From the NCBI GenBank assembly GCA_036478595.1, contig JAZGEF010000073.1:62001-126000 (forward strand): a stretch of DNA of 64,000 bases. The letters run 5' to 3'. Both the position numbers and the translations under genes were made by a program. Under the pieces are notes generated by a model. The model worked only from the letters and a program-made list of their open reading frames with translations, had not been told where the DNA came from and ran no database searches. This document shows, in pieces, positions 17,361 to 26,671 of the stretch. Source of the DNA: Granulosicoccus sp036478595 (GTDB lineage Bacteria; Pseudomonadota; Gammaproteobacteria; Granulosicoccales; Granulosicoccaceae). Within the stretch, counting starts at the first letter, position 1. Every line of letters starts with the position of its first letter.

Positions 17361-18991
17361 GTAGTCCTGCACACAATGCATCTAAGGTTGGCGTGGAGAC
17401 CTTGCTTGAAATTCATAAGCTTAACGTTTCAATCAATGGCAAGCCGATTCTAAATGCTATTGACTTGTCACTTGCCAAAGGCGATGTTCTCGGCATCATT
17501 GGTGAGAGTGGTAGTGGTAAATCGATGTTGGCCCTATCGATTATGGGCTTGCTGCCACAAGGTTTTGAAACTACTGGCCAGATAAATTTTGATCAGCAAA
17601 ATTTACTGCAAATGAGCGAAGCACAACTATGCAAGCTTCGCGGTTGCGATATCAGCATGGTGTTTCAAGAGCCCATGACTGCGCTTAACCCCGTGTTAAG
17701 CATTGGCAAGCAAGTCGCCGAGTGTGTCAAGCTGCATCGTAGGGTATCTAACAAACAGGCTTTGTTAATAGCCGAGAAAACGCTTGAAAAAGTAGGCCTG
17801 CCTGTAAGCCAATATCCTTTAAGCCGTTATCCGCATGAATTATCCGGTGGGCAAAGACAACGAGTGGTTATTGCCATGGCTATTGAGCTACAGCCAGCGC
17901 TGTTAATAGCAGATGAGCCCACTACTGCATTGGATGTCACTACCCAGGCAGGCATCCTCGAGTTATTAAAACAATTAGTAGTTGATGAGCAACTTACGCT
18001 AATACTTGTCAGCCATGACTTGGCGGTGGTGAATGGCATTGCTGATCATATCGTGATTATGCGTGATGGTGATGTCGTTGAAAGAGGAGATTTAAAGCAG
18101 CTGTTTAAACATAGTCAGCATCCCTACACTCGCCAGCTAATAGAGGCATCGCGGCATGCACCGGAGAGGGTAGAAGCCACCATAGATGCGGCACCTTTGC
18201 TCGACGTTGAAAATCTGAGTTGCGACTACCGCATGCCACGCAAAAACTGGTGGAGCAAACCTGGGTATTTCCGAGCGGTTAAGTCGGTGTCGCTAACTAT
18301 TAAGCGAGGTGAAAGCGTGGGTCTTGTGGGAGAAAGCGGTTGCGGCAAATCAACGTTGACACGTGCGCTACTGGGTTTGATGCCAATTGCAGAAGGCGAG
18401 GTTCGCTTGCATGGTGAGCGCTTAGAGGAGGGTGTTTTGTCACATGCAGTGCGGCGCGAAATGCAAGTGGTGTTTCAAGACCCTTACGGTTCGTTTAATC
18501 CTCGTCACAAGGTGAAGCGGTTGATTGCAGAGCCTTTGCATGTACTCGAGCGCACACTAACAGAGCAAGAACAAACCACCGCGGTAAACGATGCGCTTGT
18601 TAGCGTTGGTTTACAGGCAGAGGATGCAGGCAAATTTATTCACGAATTTTCTGGTGGGCAACGTCAACGTATCGCGATTGCACGAGCACTTATCATTAAA
18701 CCTGCGTTAATTGTGTTGGATGAAGCTGTGTCGGCTTTAGATGTGTCGGTGCGTGCACAGATTCTCGACTTACTATCTGCACTGGCAGCCAGCCATGACA
18801 TTGCTTATTTGTTTATCTCACACGATTTATCGGTGGTGCGTAGAGTCACTGACCGCGTCATGGTGATGCAGCGAGGTGAGATTGTTGAGCGTGGCCAAAC
18901 CGGCGCTGTTTTCAATAGTCCCACTCACCCTTATACTCTAGAGCTACTGGCTGCAACGCCTAAGTTGCCAGATGAGGAGCGTGAAGCTTGA
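17357..18991 (+). CDS. ABC transporter ATPase, two fused nucleotide-binding domains (DppD-DppF fusion)
   Basis: Energises the importer. 544 residues with two complete ABC domains. The first has Walker A GESGSGKS near residue 50, signature LSGGQRQR and Walker B LLIADEPTTALD; the second has Walker A GESGCGKS near residue 323, signature FSGGQRQR and LIVLDEAVSALD (EP replaced by EA). Oligopeptide-type C-terminal tails follow each domain (HPYTRQL, HPYTLEL), as in DppD and DppF. Start is TTG 17357, overlapping the permease stop. Fused DppDF proteins of this length are common in YejF/GsiA-like systems, so one gene supplies both ATPase halves. Confidence 0.95.
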   Translation: MSSPAHNASKVGVETLLEIHKLNVSINGKPILNAIDLSLAKGDVLGIIGESGSGKSMLALSIMGLLPQGFETTGQINFDQQNLLQMSEAQLCKLRGCDISMVFQEPMTALNPVLSIGKQVAECVKLHRRVSNKQALLIAEKTLEKVGLPVSQYPLSRYPHELSGGQRQRVVIAMAIELQPALLIADEPTTALDVTTQAGILELLKQLVVDEQLTLILVSHDLAVVNGIADHIVIMRDGDVVERGDLKQLFKHSQHPYTRQLIEASRHAPERVEATIDAAPLLDVENLSCDYRMPRKNWWSKPGYFRAVKSVSLTIKRGESVGLVGESGCGKSTLTRALLGLMPIAEGEVRLHGERLEEGVLSHAVRREMQVVFQDPYGSFNPRHKVKRLIAEPLHVLERTLTEQEQTTAVNDALVSVGLQAEDAGKFIHEFSGGQRQRIAIARALIIKPALIVLDEAVSALDVSVRAQILDLLSALAASHDIAYLFISHDLSVVRRVTDRVMVMQRGEIVERGQTGAVFNSPTHPYTLELLAATPKLPDEEREA

Positions 18992-20448
18992 TGAGTTTAT
19001 CTATGCCATTTACATTCGATACGGGTGCCTGTTTTATTAATGGCTGTTGGGTGGCGCCTGCAAGCGGTGAGCAACTCAACCTAAGTAACCCCTCAACTGG
19101 TGCAGCGCTTTGCCAGATAGCACGTGGCAGCGATGCAGATATAGATGCCGCAGTTAACGCAGCCCAAAATGCCCTTGATGGCGAGTGGGGCAAGGCGACT
19201 GCTTTGCAACGAGGTCGATGGCTAGCAACCCTGGGTAAGTTGGTGCAGGGTCGCGTTGAGGATCTAGCCGTGCTTGAAGCGCAAGATGTGGGTAAACCAC
19301 TCACGCAGGCGAGAGCCGATGCGGTTGCGCTCGCCCGTTATTGCGAATTTTACGCTGGCGCTGCTGACAAGGTGCATGGCGACACTTTGCCCTATCTTGA
19401 TGGCTATACGGTTTACACGCTGCGCGAGCCGCATGGTGTAACCGGGCACATCATCCCTTGGAACTACCCGATGCAAATAATAGGGCGTTCAGTTGGGGCG
19501 GCCTTAACCATGGGTAATGCCGTTGTTTTAAAACCCGCTGAGCAAGCCTGCCTAACAGCGCTGGCATTTGCAGAACTTGCGCACCAAGCGGGATTTCCCG
19601 CTGGGGCTATCAACGTCGTGCCAGGCTTGGGTGTTGAGGTAGGGGCTGCGTTAGCCGCTCATACTGGTGTACAACATATTTCGTTTACAGGCTCGGTGCG
19701 AACTGGCATGAGTGTTCAACAAGCTGCTGCGCAGAATGTTATCCCGGTTACCTTAGAGCTTGGGGGCAAGTCAGCACAATTGGTGTTTGAAGATGCAGAT
19801 ATAGAGGCAGCCATGCCATTTTTAATTAACGCAGGCATCCAGAATGCGGGGCAAACATGCTCTGCTGCATCGCGAATTTTAGTGCATCGATCAATTTACT
19901 CAACTGTTGTAAGCAAGATGGCTGAGCAATACCAACAACTGCGTGTGGGAGATGCAATGCATGATCTCGGTATCGGTCCGTTGATTAGCGAACAACAAAG
20001 GCAGCGCGTGCAATCGTTTATTGATAATGCCAGCGATCTTAATTGTGTTGCGACTGGTCAAATTGATTCTAAGGCTAACAATGCGGGTTTCTTTGTTAAG
20101 CCTATGTTGTTTGCTGATGTACCTCCTGAGCATGTTTTGGCTCAACAAGAAGTATTTGGGCCAGTGCAAGTTGTTATGCCATTCAACGACGATGATCATG
20201 CACTCGCATTGGCTAACGGCACCGAGTTTGGCTTAGTTGCCGCTATCTGGAGTAGGGACGGCGCTAGGCAAATGCGATTAGCCAAAAAATTAAGGGCTGG
20301 CCAAGTGTTTATCAATAACTACGGGGCTGGTGGCGGCGTAGAGCTACCCTTTGGTGGCGTGGGCAAATCAGGCCATGGTAGAGAAAAAGGCTTTGAGGCC
20401 CTGTACGGAATGTCAGCGTTGAAAACCGTTGCTGCACGCCATGATTAA
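18991..20448 (+). CDS. NAD(P)-dependent aldehyde dehydrogenase
   Basis: Oxidises an aldehyde to the acid. About 485 residues from ATG 18991 (TGATG overlap with the ATPase stop; a TTG three bases earlier is also open). IIPWNYP, the cofactor segment SFTGSVRTG, the general base Glu256 in LELGGKS and the nucleophile Cys290 in NAGQTCSAAS are all present, as is the ending LPFGGVGKSGHGREKG. The sequence falls in the betaine/aminoaldehyde-like part of the superfamily by general look, but the substrate is not fixed by it. The operon position suggests it oxidises a semialdehyde derived from the imported compound. Confidence 0.93.
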   Translation: MSLSMPFTFDTGACFINGCWVAPASGEQLNLSNPSTGAALCQIARGSDADIDAAVNAAQNALDGEWGKATALQRGRWLATLGKLVQGRVEDLAVLEAQDVGKPLTQARADAVALARYCEFYAGAADKVHGDTLPYLDGYTVYTLREPHGVTGHIIPWNYPMQIIGRSVGAALTMGNAVVLKPAEQACLTALAFAELAHQAGFPAGAINVVPGLGVEVGAALAAHTGVQHISFTGSVRTGMSVQQAAAQNVIPVTLELGGKSAQLVFEDADIEAAMPFLINAGIQNAGQTCSAASRILVHRSIYSTVVSKMAEQYQQLRVGDAMHDLGIGPLISEQQRQRVQSFIDNASDLNCVATGQIDSKANNAGFFVKPMLFADVPPEHVLAQQEVFGPVQVVMPFNDDDHALALANGTEFGLVAAIWSRDGARQMRLAKKLRAGQVFINNYGAGGGVELPFGGVGKSGHGREKGFEALYGMSALKTVAARHD

Positions 20449-20472
20449 TTTGGATTCACTTTGAGGCTCACT

Positions 20473-21219
20473 ATGAAACTAGATAATAAAACAGCCATCG
20501 TTACCGGTGGAGCGTCGGGTTTTGGTAAGGGCATCGTGGCTAAGTTTGTTAGCGAAGGTGCGCGTGTGGTGTTAGCCGATATTGACGAGCAAGCAGCCTA
20601 TGCTGCAGCTGAGCAATTTGGCGACAAGGTGATTGTCTGCGCTGCTGATGTGGCTTCGCTTAAGAGTACTGTTGCGTTGGTAAAAACCGCTACCAAGCAC
20701 TTTGGTGATATCGATATCGTTGTCAATAATGCAGGTGTGACTCATTTGCCAACACCTGCTGATGAAGTAGGCGAAGCAGATTTTGATCGTATAATCGCTG
20801 TAAACACTAAAGCGCTTTACTACATGACGCAAGCGATCGTGCCAGCAATGAAGGCTCGGGGTAGCGGCGTCATTTTAAATGTTGCCTCCACTGGTGGTGT
20901 CAGCCCGCGGCCAAATCTTACCTGGTACAACGCATCCAAAGGCTGGTTAATCACCGCAAGCAAGGGTTTGGCGGTTGAGCTAGCGCCATTTGGTATCAGG
21001 GTAAATGCAATTAACCCTGTTGCTGGAGAAACGCCGCTGCTTAAATCGTTTATGGGAGAAGACACGCCCGAAATTCGTCAAAAGTTTCTTAGCACGATAC
21101 CCATTGGTCGATTTAGCACGCCAGAAGATATGGGTAATGCGGCCAGTTTCTTATGTTCAGATGAGGCCAGCATGATCACCGGTGTGGCAATGGAGGTCGA
21201 TGGTGGGCGCTGTATCTAA
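20473..21219 (+). CDS. SDR family oxidoreductase
   Basis: A classical short-chain dehydrogenase/reductase, about 248 residues from ATG 20473. The NAD(P) motif TGGASGFGKG is at 11-20, with NNAG (about 86-89), the catalytic Ser in NVASTGG and YNASK with Tyr152 and Lys156. An Asp after the second beta strand (LADID) favours NAD(H). The ending MITGVAMEVDGGRCI is typical. Likely role: interconversion of a hydroxyl and a keto group in the pathway fed by the neighbouring importer. It begins 24 bases after the aldehyde dehydrogenase and overlaps the start of the next gene. Confidence 0.93.
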   Translation: MKLDNKTAIVTGGASGFGKGIVAKFVSEGARVVLADIDEQAAYAAAEQFGDKVIVCAADVASLKSTVALVKTATKHFGDIDIVVNNAGVTHLPTPADEVGEADFDRIIAVNTKALYYMTQAIVPAMKARGSGVILNVASTGGVSPRPNLTWYNASKGWLITASKGLAVELAPFGIRVNAINPVAGETPLLKSFMGEDTPEIRQKFLSTIPIGRFSTPEDMGNAASFLCSDEASMITGVAMEVDGGRCI

Positions 21220-22246
21220 CGGCGCCGAATCAGCCTTCATGGTGCCGGGTGCGCGTAATCTGATTACCGATGTGCCCGGTGTGCGAGTAGGCCATGCCCA
21301 CGACAAAATTATCAAAACTGGCTGCACAGTAGTGGTGGCGGAGCAGCCTTTTGTTGCTGCAGTGGACGTAATGGGTGGTGCACCAGGTACACGCGAAACC
21401 GATTGCCTGGATCCTGGGCGGCTGGTGACTAACATCGATGCTTTGGTGTTGTCTGGTGGCTCGGCATTTGGTTTGGATGCCGCCAGTGGTGTTGCCGATG
21501 CACTGCGTGCAGCGGGAAAAGGCTTTTCGATTGGGCCAGTCACTGTGCCGATTGTACCTGCTGCAATCATCTTTGATTTGCTTAACGGCGGAGATAAAAC
21601 TTGGACAAACAACCCTTATCGCGACCTTGGCGTTGAAGCACTAACTGAAACCCGTCGTGATTTTGAGCTGGGCTCAGTGGGTGCCGGATACGGCGCCAGC
21701 TGTGCCAATCTAAAAGGCGGGCTGGGGTCTGCATCGTTAGTATTGCCAAGCGGCTATACCGTCGGTGCATTAGTGGTCGCCAATCCTCATGGCAGTGCTG
21801 TGGTGCCAGATGGTAAAGAATTCTGGGCAGCACCTTATGAAGTGGATAAAGAATACGGCGGTTTTGGTTGTGGTGACAGCCAGCCATTGCGGATGCCGAG
21901 CAATGAAAAAATGGCGGCATATGAAGCCATGGCCAATACCACTTTAGTGATTGTGGCAACTGACGCCGTGCTTAATAAATCTCAATCGCAACGCCTGGCA
22001 GTCGCCTCGCAGGATGGTATTGCCAGAGCGATAACGCCGGCCCACACCCAATACGATGGCGATTTGGTATTCGCGATGTCCACCGGCACGAGAGAGATTG
22101 TTGATGCGCAGCGTGATTTTGTCGCGCTAGGCCATGCGGCGGCGATTTGCGTTTCTCGCTCGATTGCTCGGGCCGTTTTTATGGCGCAGGCCATGCCAGG
22201 TGATATTCTGCCGAGTTGGGCGCAACAATTTTCAGGCGCTGAATAA
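21200..22246 (+). CDS. P1 family (S58/NylC-like) self-processing amide hydrolase
   Basis: An N-terminal-nucleophile hydrolase of the DmpA/NylC family, 348 residues, close to NylC (355). ITDVPGVRVGHA, GGAPGTRETDCLDPG and LVLSGGSAFGLDAASG are hallmark segments. At the position where DmpA has its Gly-Ser processing site, this protein has Asn246-Thr247 in ANTTLVIVATDA; NylC, the nylon-oligomer endohydrolase, also splits at Asn-Thr and uses Thr as nucleophile. Two chains of about 246 and 102 residues are therefore predicted. ATG 21200 is chosen because GGAGG lies 5 bases upstream; it overlaps the SDR gene by 20 bases. Family members cleave beta-peptides, D-amino acid amides or aminohexanoate oligomers. 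Confidence 0.88.
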   Translation: MVGAVSNGAESAFMVPGARNLITDVPGVRVGHAHDKIIKTGCTVVVAEQPFVAAVDVMGGAPGTRETDCLDPGRLVTNIDALVLSGGSAFGLDAASGVADALRAAGKGFSIGPVTVPIVPAAIIFDLLNGGDKTWTNNPYRDLGVEALTETRRDFELGSVGAGYGASCANLKGGLGSASLVLPSGYTVGALVVANPHGSAVVPDGKEFWAAPYEVDKEYGGFGCGDSQPLRMPSNEKMAAYEAMANTTLVIVATDAVLNKSQSQRLAVASQDGIARAITPAHTQYDGDLVFAMSTGTREIVDAQRDFVALGHAAAICVSRSIARAVFMAQAMPGDILPSWAQQFSGAE

Positions 22247-22463
22247 GCGTATCTGGTAGCGCTAATCTGAGCCAAAATTCCGCTGCCTGCAGAGCCGCCG
22301 CACTGTTTAAAATGCAATAAAACCAACAGCTTAAGGTAGACAACTGGGTGCGCATCGCGTGCTGCGTCTGTGATCCTTCAACAAAGCCTCAAAATTTGTA
22401 CGGAAATTGCACTTCTCAAGCATTGTGCGCGTGTGCGCGGTTGATCATTCTTAGAGAAATTCA

Positions 22464-24623
22464 ATGTTTGACAAAATTCTAGCTTGGGTTGGTAACGCGG
22501 TGCTAGCAAGTGTGTTGGTAATACTCTCTGCACAGCAAAGCGCATTTGCTCAGGACGCCGTTCCAGATGGTGGTGATATTACCGGAAAAATATCGGTGCC
22601 GCTTAGCGGCACTGCGACTCTAAAAGAAGTTGAGAATCTACTTATTTCACCCGCATCGTTTGATACTGGTTTAACAGAGATTGGTTTTAGCAGTTCGGCA
22701 GCAATCACACTTATTCATGTTGGTGCAGCCAACACCGCTGCGATAGAAATTGGTAGTGCGTCCTTGTTTGGAAAAAACGCATCGGAGTACGCGGTCAATT
22801 TCAACGGTTTTGTAACACTCTTTCCTGGTGATGAAATTGAAATGCTGGTAAATTTTACGCCAGTAACAACGGGTACTAAATCTGCTGGTATGCGCCTTGA
22901 TATCAAAGGTGCAACATCACCTTATATCTTGCTGTTTAATGGTTGGTCACGTTATCCCTTAACCAGTGATTTAGCTGCTGGAATCGAACTAACCAAATTT
23001 GGCCAAGTGATTAAAGGCAAGACGGTCACCAAACAATTGGTTCTATCTAATGAGGGTGAACCCGATGCGCCAGCGATTAATATCTCCGGGATTCAAAAAA
23101 CTGGACAGCAGTCAGCTGCTTTTGCCATTGATTTTTCCGCTGCACAATTAGCACCCGGTGAAAGCGTTAACGTGCCAATCACGCTTAATTCTAATCAGGT
23201 TGGTTTTAAGAGCGCGGATTTACTTGTTATGCATGATGGTAACAACGCAGCACTTGAGCTGGGCCTGGAAGGTACAGTGGTTGAGCCGCAAAATATCCCG
23301 ATTAACTTTGGTAAGAGCACACTTAATGGTGTTAACACTACCCGAGCAACAACCCTACAGTTTGGCCCTGATGACAAGCTCTATCTTGGGCAAATGGATG
23401 GGTCGATCCATGTGTATAACGTTATTAGAAATGGCAAAAACAACTACACCGGTAATAAAATTGATACGATCAATTTGATCAAAAACGTACAAAACCATGA
23501 CGACGATGGCACACCTAATAATTCTCAAAACACTCGCCTGCTAACCGGAATACACGTTGCAGGTACTGCAGCTGCACCGATTATTTATGCCGCATCCAGT
23601 GATCCACGCCAGGCGGCAGGCCCATCTGGCACAGATTCCAATTTGGATACCAACTCAGGCATTTTGCACAAACTAGTTAAGCAGGGTGGCAACTGGATAA
23701 AATATGATTTGGTATTGGGCTTGCCTCGCTCTGAAGAAAACCATGTGCCCAATGGGCTGACGCTCTACGGCAACAATAAGTTGTTACTTAACACGGGTGG
23801 CCACACTAACATGGGTTCGCCGTCTAACAACTTTGCGCAATTACCTGAATACGCTTTAAGCGGTGCCATCCTTGAAATTGATTTAGCCGCGATTGGCAAC
23901 GGGCCTTACATATTGCCTACCTTGGATGATGAAGATAACGGTGACGTTAACGATCCCTTTGGTGGGAATAACGGTAAGAACCAAGCAAAGCTTGTAAACA
24001 ACGGGCCGGTTGGTTTGTTTGCTACCGGTTATCGTAACCACTACGATATTGTTGTCACCGAAGCTGGCAAGATATACACATTTGATAATGGCCCTAACCC
24101 AGGTTGGGGTGGTTTGCCTCAAGGTAATTGCACCAATGATTCTGATGATGGCGGTGCGATCTATTTTGACAATCTTCACTTGGTCACTAAGGGTGCTTAT
24201 GGCGGCCATCCTAATCCGACGCGTGGTAATAAAAGTAATACCTTCAACACAAGCGATCCACAAACACCTATCGAGGGTAATGCGATTGCTAACAATTGCG
24301 ACTACTTGGTACCTATGGCTGGCGATGGCGCGCTGACCACCATCGGTTCTTCATCAAATGGTCTAACTGAATACACCGCGAGTAATTTCTTGAGTGGAAT
24401 GCAGGGCGATTTATTGGTGGCTACATTTAACAACTCAATTTACCGCATCACGCTAAATGGTAACGGCACGGCGGTCACCTCTAAAGTGAAACTATTCTCC
24501 AATGTGGCGACAACGCCGCTTGATGTAACGGCTCAGGCCTCCACCGACATCTTCCCAGGCACGATTTGGGTGGCTGACAATATTGGGAACAAGGTCACGA
24601 TTTTCGAACCTAGTGATTACTGA
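22464..24623 (+). CDS. Secreted protein: Ig-like choice-of-anchor repeats plus glucose/sorbosone-dehydrogenase-like beta-propeller
   Basis: 719 residues with a signal peptide ending near SAFA (about residue 28), so exported. Residues about 50-275 hold two beta-sandwich modules of the choice-of-anchor D/HYDIN type (FTPVTTGTKSAGMRLDI and LAPGESVNVPITLNS mark the second strands). From about 280 the sequence turns to a beta-propeller resembling soluble glucose/sorbosone dehydrogenases (TLQFGPDDKLYLGQMDG, VPNGLTLYGNNKLLLNTGGH, GLFATGYRNHYDIVV, GDLLVATFNNSIYRI). The PQQ and calcium ligands of true sugar dehydrogenases cannot be confirmed by eye. It is followed 135 bases later by a multihaem cytochrome gene, which could accept electrons if this is a quinoprotein. 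Confidence 0.75.
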   Translation: MFDKILAWVGNAVLASVLVILSAQQSAFAQDAVPDGGDITGKISVPLSGTATLKEVENLLISPASFDTGLTEIGFSSSAAITLIHVGAANTAAIEIGSASLFGKNASEYAVNFNGFVTLFPGDEIEMLVNFTPVTTGTKSAGMRLDIKGATSPYILLFNGWSRYPLTSDLAAGIELTKFGQVIKGKTVTKQLVLSNEGEPDAPAINISGIQKTGQQSAAFAIDFSAAQLAPGESVNVPITLNSNQVGFKSADLLVMHDGNNAALELGLEGTVVEPQNIPINFGKSTLNGVNTTRATTLQFGPDDKLYLGQMDGSIHVYNVIRNGKNNYTGNKIDTINLIKNVQNHDDDGTPNNSQNTRLLTGIHVAGTAAAPIIYAASSDPRQAAGPSGTDSNLDTNSGILHKLVKQGGNWIKYDLVLGLPRSEENHVPNGLTLYGNNKLLLNTGGHTNMGSPSNNFAQLPEYALSGAILEIDLAAIGNGPYILPTLDDEDNGDVNDPFGGNNGKNQAKLVNNGPVGLFATGYRNHYDIVVTEAGKIYTFDNGPNPGWGGLPQGNCTNDSDDGGAIYFDNLHLVTKGAYGGHPNPTRGNKSNTFNTSDPQTPIEGNAIANNCDYLVPMAGDGALTTIGSSSNGLTEYTASNFLSGMQGDLLVATFNNSIYRITLNGNGTAVTSKVKLFSNVATTPLDVTAQASTDIFPGTIWVADNIGNKVTIFEPSDY

Positions 24624-24758
24624 TTTGCGAGTTAGTCATGGGTCTGTCTATTCGTATTCAATCGGTGTTAAACACTATGCCGTACTCGTCGATAGCTTAA
24701 TCAGTGGTGGCGTCAGTTACCACGTTTCTTACGAATAGGTATTCAGTGGTAATACGCC

Positions 24759-26576
24759 ATGCATAACACGGAACAAAAAATCAACACTTTCGTATCCAGG
24801 CATGTTCGATTGCCACTGCGTGCGGCATTAGCTTTGATTGGGCTGTTGACACTGCAGGCTTGCTCGGACGGTGGTGGCGATTCATTTAACCCGACCTTTA
24901 TTGAGCTGGGCACAGTGGGTGGTGGCAAGATACCCGACGTCGCTCATTCTGACGCAGTATTTGAAGGCCAGCACTTTGCGGGCAGTGGCGTATGCGCCTC
25001 ATGCCATAGCAATGCCGATACAGGCGAGCCTGTAATGACTATTCAGGATGACACGGGTATACGTGACGTGTCTATTGGCACTGCATGGGAATCAAGCTTA
25101 ATGGCTAACGCGACTCGTGACCCCTACTGGCACGCAGTAGTAGCCAGTGAGCTTAAGCATTTTCCTAACCTTAAGGATGCGATTAACGATACATGTATTC
25201 GTTGCCACGCACCCATGGCCCATGATCTGGCAAAAAAAGAAGGGCTTAATTTACAACTGTTTGATTCAGGCTCAGTTACCGATGGTGATTTTGTTCAAGG
25301 CCTGTATTCAATGAATGACAGTAATAATCTGTTTAACCATGCAATGGACGGTGTGAGTTGTTCGATGTGTCACCAGATAGCGGATGACGGTAACCTAGGT
25401 ACTGATGCTGGTATGTCGGGTGGATGGTCAATAGAATCCTTTGCAGATCCTACTCAACGACCCGCTTATGGGCAGTACTCTGACCCAGAAGGCGGTTATA
25501 TGCTGCAACAAGCACAATTTACAGCAGCGTATGGGGCGCATACTGGATCATCAGAATCATGTGGTAGTTGCCATAATTTAAAAACCAATCCGGTTGATAA
25601 AAATGGCCAACCCTTAGCAGCGCAATCGCATTTTGCTGAACAGATGATTTACACCGAATGGGAAAACAGTATCTATGACGACGCTGGCAGCCAACCCGCG
25701 ACATGCCAAAGCTGCCATATGCCGAAGATCGATCAAGCCGTGCAATTGGCCAGCGCGGGTAGCACCAAAAAACGCGATGATTTTTCCGAGCATACGATGC
25801 TAGGTGCCAATACCGTTATGCAGAGCATGTTAAGAGATTTCTCTGAGCAGCTGGGCATTAGTGGCGATATCGATTTTGATGAATCGATTGACCGCAACCG
25901 AAACTTCATTCGTACCTCTGCTGATGTCGAATTGCAAAATCTGGCATTTGATGGTGAAAAAATCGACGTGGATGTTCAAATAACCAATCGCACTGGGCAC
26001 AAGTTACCTAGTGGTTACCACACACGCCGCGTCTATCTGCACGTAGTAGTGACTGATGCCAGCGGCAAGCTGGTGTATGAAAACGGCCGTATTAATGATG
26101 ATGGCAGTATCGACGGTGTGGCAGAAGATGTTGGCCCTGGCAGGTTTGAATCACACTACGATGTCATAACAAAGGCCACTCAGGTGCAGGTGTACCAAGC
26201 AATCACCGGTGATAACGATGGCAAACAAACCAGCTCTCTGCTGATGGCGTCCCAATACCTAAAGGACAATCGTCTGACGCCATTGGGATTTGACAAGACG
26301 ACTGTACCCAACGATGTGGCCGTATTTGGTGAAGCGCTGGGCGACGATGATTTCAATCAGGGAGTGGATAAGGTGACTTATCAGATCGCCACCACGGGTG
26401 AAGCACCTTTTAATGTATTGGTAGAGTTGCGACATCAGCCATTATCCTATGGCGCCATTCAGGAACTCTTTGTCAATTCTGGAAAGTTGGATCAGGTGGA
26501 CAAGTTCCGCACAATGTATGATCAACTGTCACATCATGACGAAGTTATCACCACAGCGGTGGGTACTGCTGATTAG
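24759..26576 (+). CDS. Five-haem c-type cytochrome lipoprotein
   Basis: 605 residues. The N-terminus is a lipoprotein signal with LQAC and lipidated Cys35. Five CxxCH haem-attachment motifs are visible: CASCH (near 79), CIRCH (near 148), CSMCH (near 203), CGSCH (near 268) and CQSCH (near 318). The C-terminal 200 residues have no haem and form a beta-rich region with TNRTGHKLPSGYHTRRV, seen in several large periplasmic multihaem cytochromes. It is predicted to sit in the outer membrane or face the periplasm and pass electrons. The partner is unknown; the preceding beta-propeller protein is the obvious candidate. It ends one base before the earliest frame of the export-protein gene, which really starts about 95 bases later. 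Confidence 0.88.
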   Translation: MHNTEQKINTFVSRHVRLPLRAALALIGLLTLQACSDGGGDSFNPTFIELGTVGGGKIPDVAHSDAVFEGQHFAGSGVCASCHSNADTGEPVMTIQDDTGIRDVSIGTAWESSLMANATRDPYWHAVVASELKHFPNLKDAINDTCIRCHAPMAHDLAKKEGLNLQLFDSGSVTDGDFVQGLYSMNDSNNLFNHAMDGVSCSMCHQIADDGNLGTDAGMSGGWSIESFADPTQRPAYGQYSDPEGGYMLQQAQFTAAYGAHTGSSESCGSCHNLKTNPVDKNGQPLAAQSHFAEQMIYTEWENSIYDDAGSQPATCQSCHMPKIDQAVQLASAGSTKKRDDFSEHTMLGANTVMQSMLRDFSEQLGISGDIDFDESIDRNRNFIRTSADVELQNLAFDGEKIDVDVQITNRTGHKLPSGYHTRRVYLHVVVTDASGKLVYENGRINDDGSIDGVAEDVGPGRFESHYDVITKATQVQVYQAITGDNDGKQTSSLLMASQYLKDNRLTPLGFDKTTVPNDVAVFGEALGDDDFNQGVDKVTYQIATTGEAPFNVLVELRHQPLSYGAIQELFVNSGKLDQVDKFRTMYDQLSHHDEVITTAVGTAD

Positions 26577-26671
26577 TGGGCGGGCCGAATTGGCCTGGTT
26601 CCGCTATACTTTGGCATCTGAATAACCGCAGGTGTCGCAAATGTTGCGCTCCTGCACCAGGAGCCAAATTC

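Noticed and set aside
22247..22463. 217-base gap after the P1 hydrolase
   Set aside because: I read both strands and saw no ORF with a ribosome site, no hairpin with a T tract and no repeat; nothing to report.
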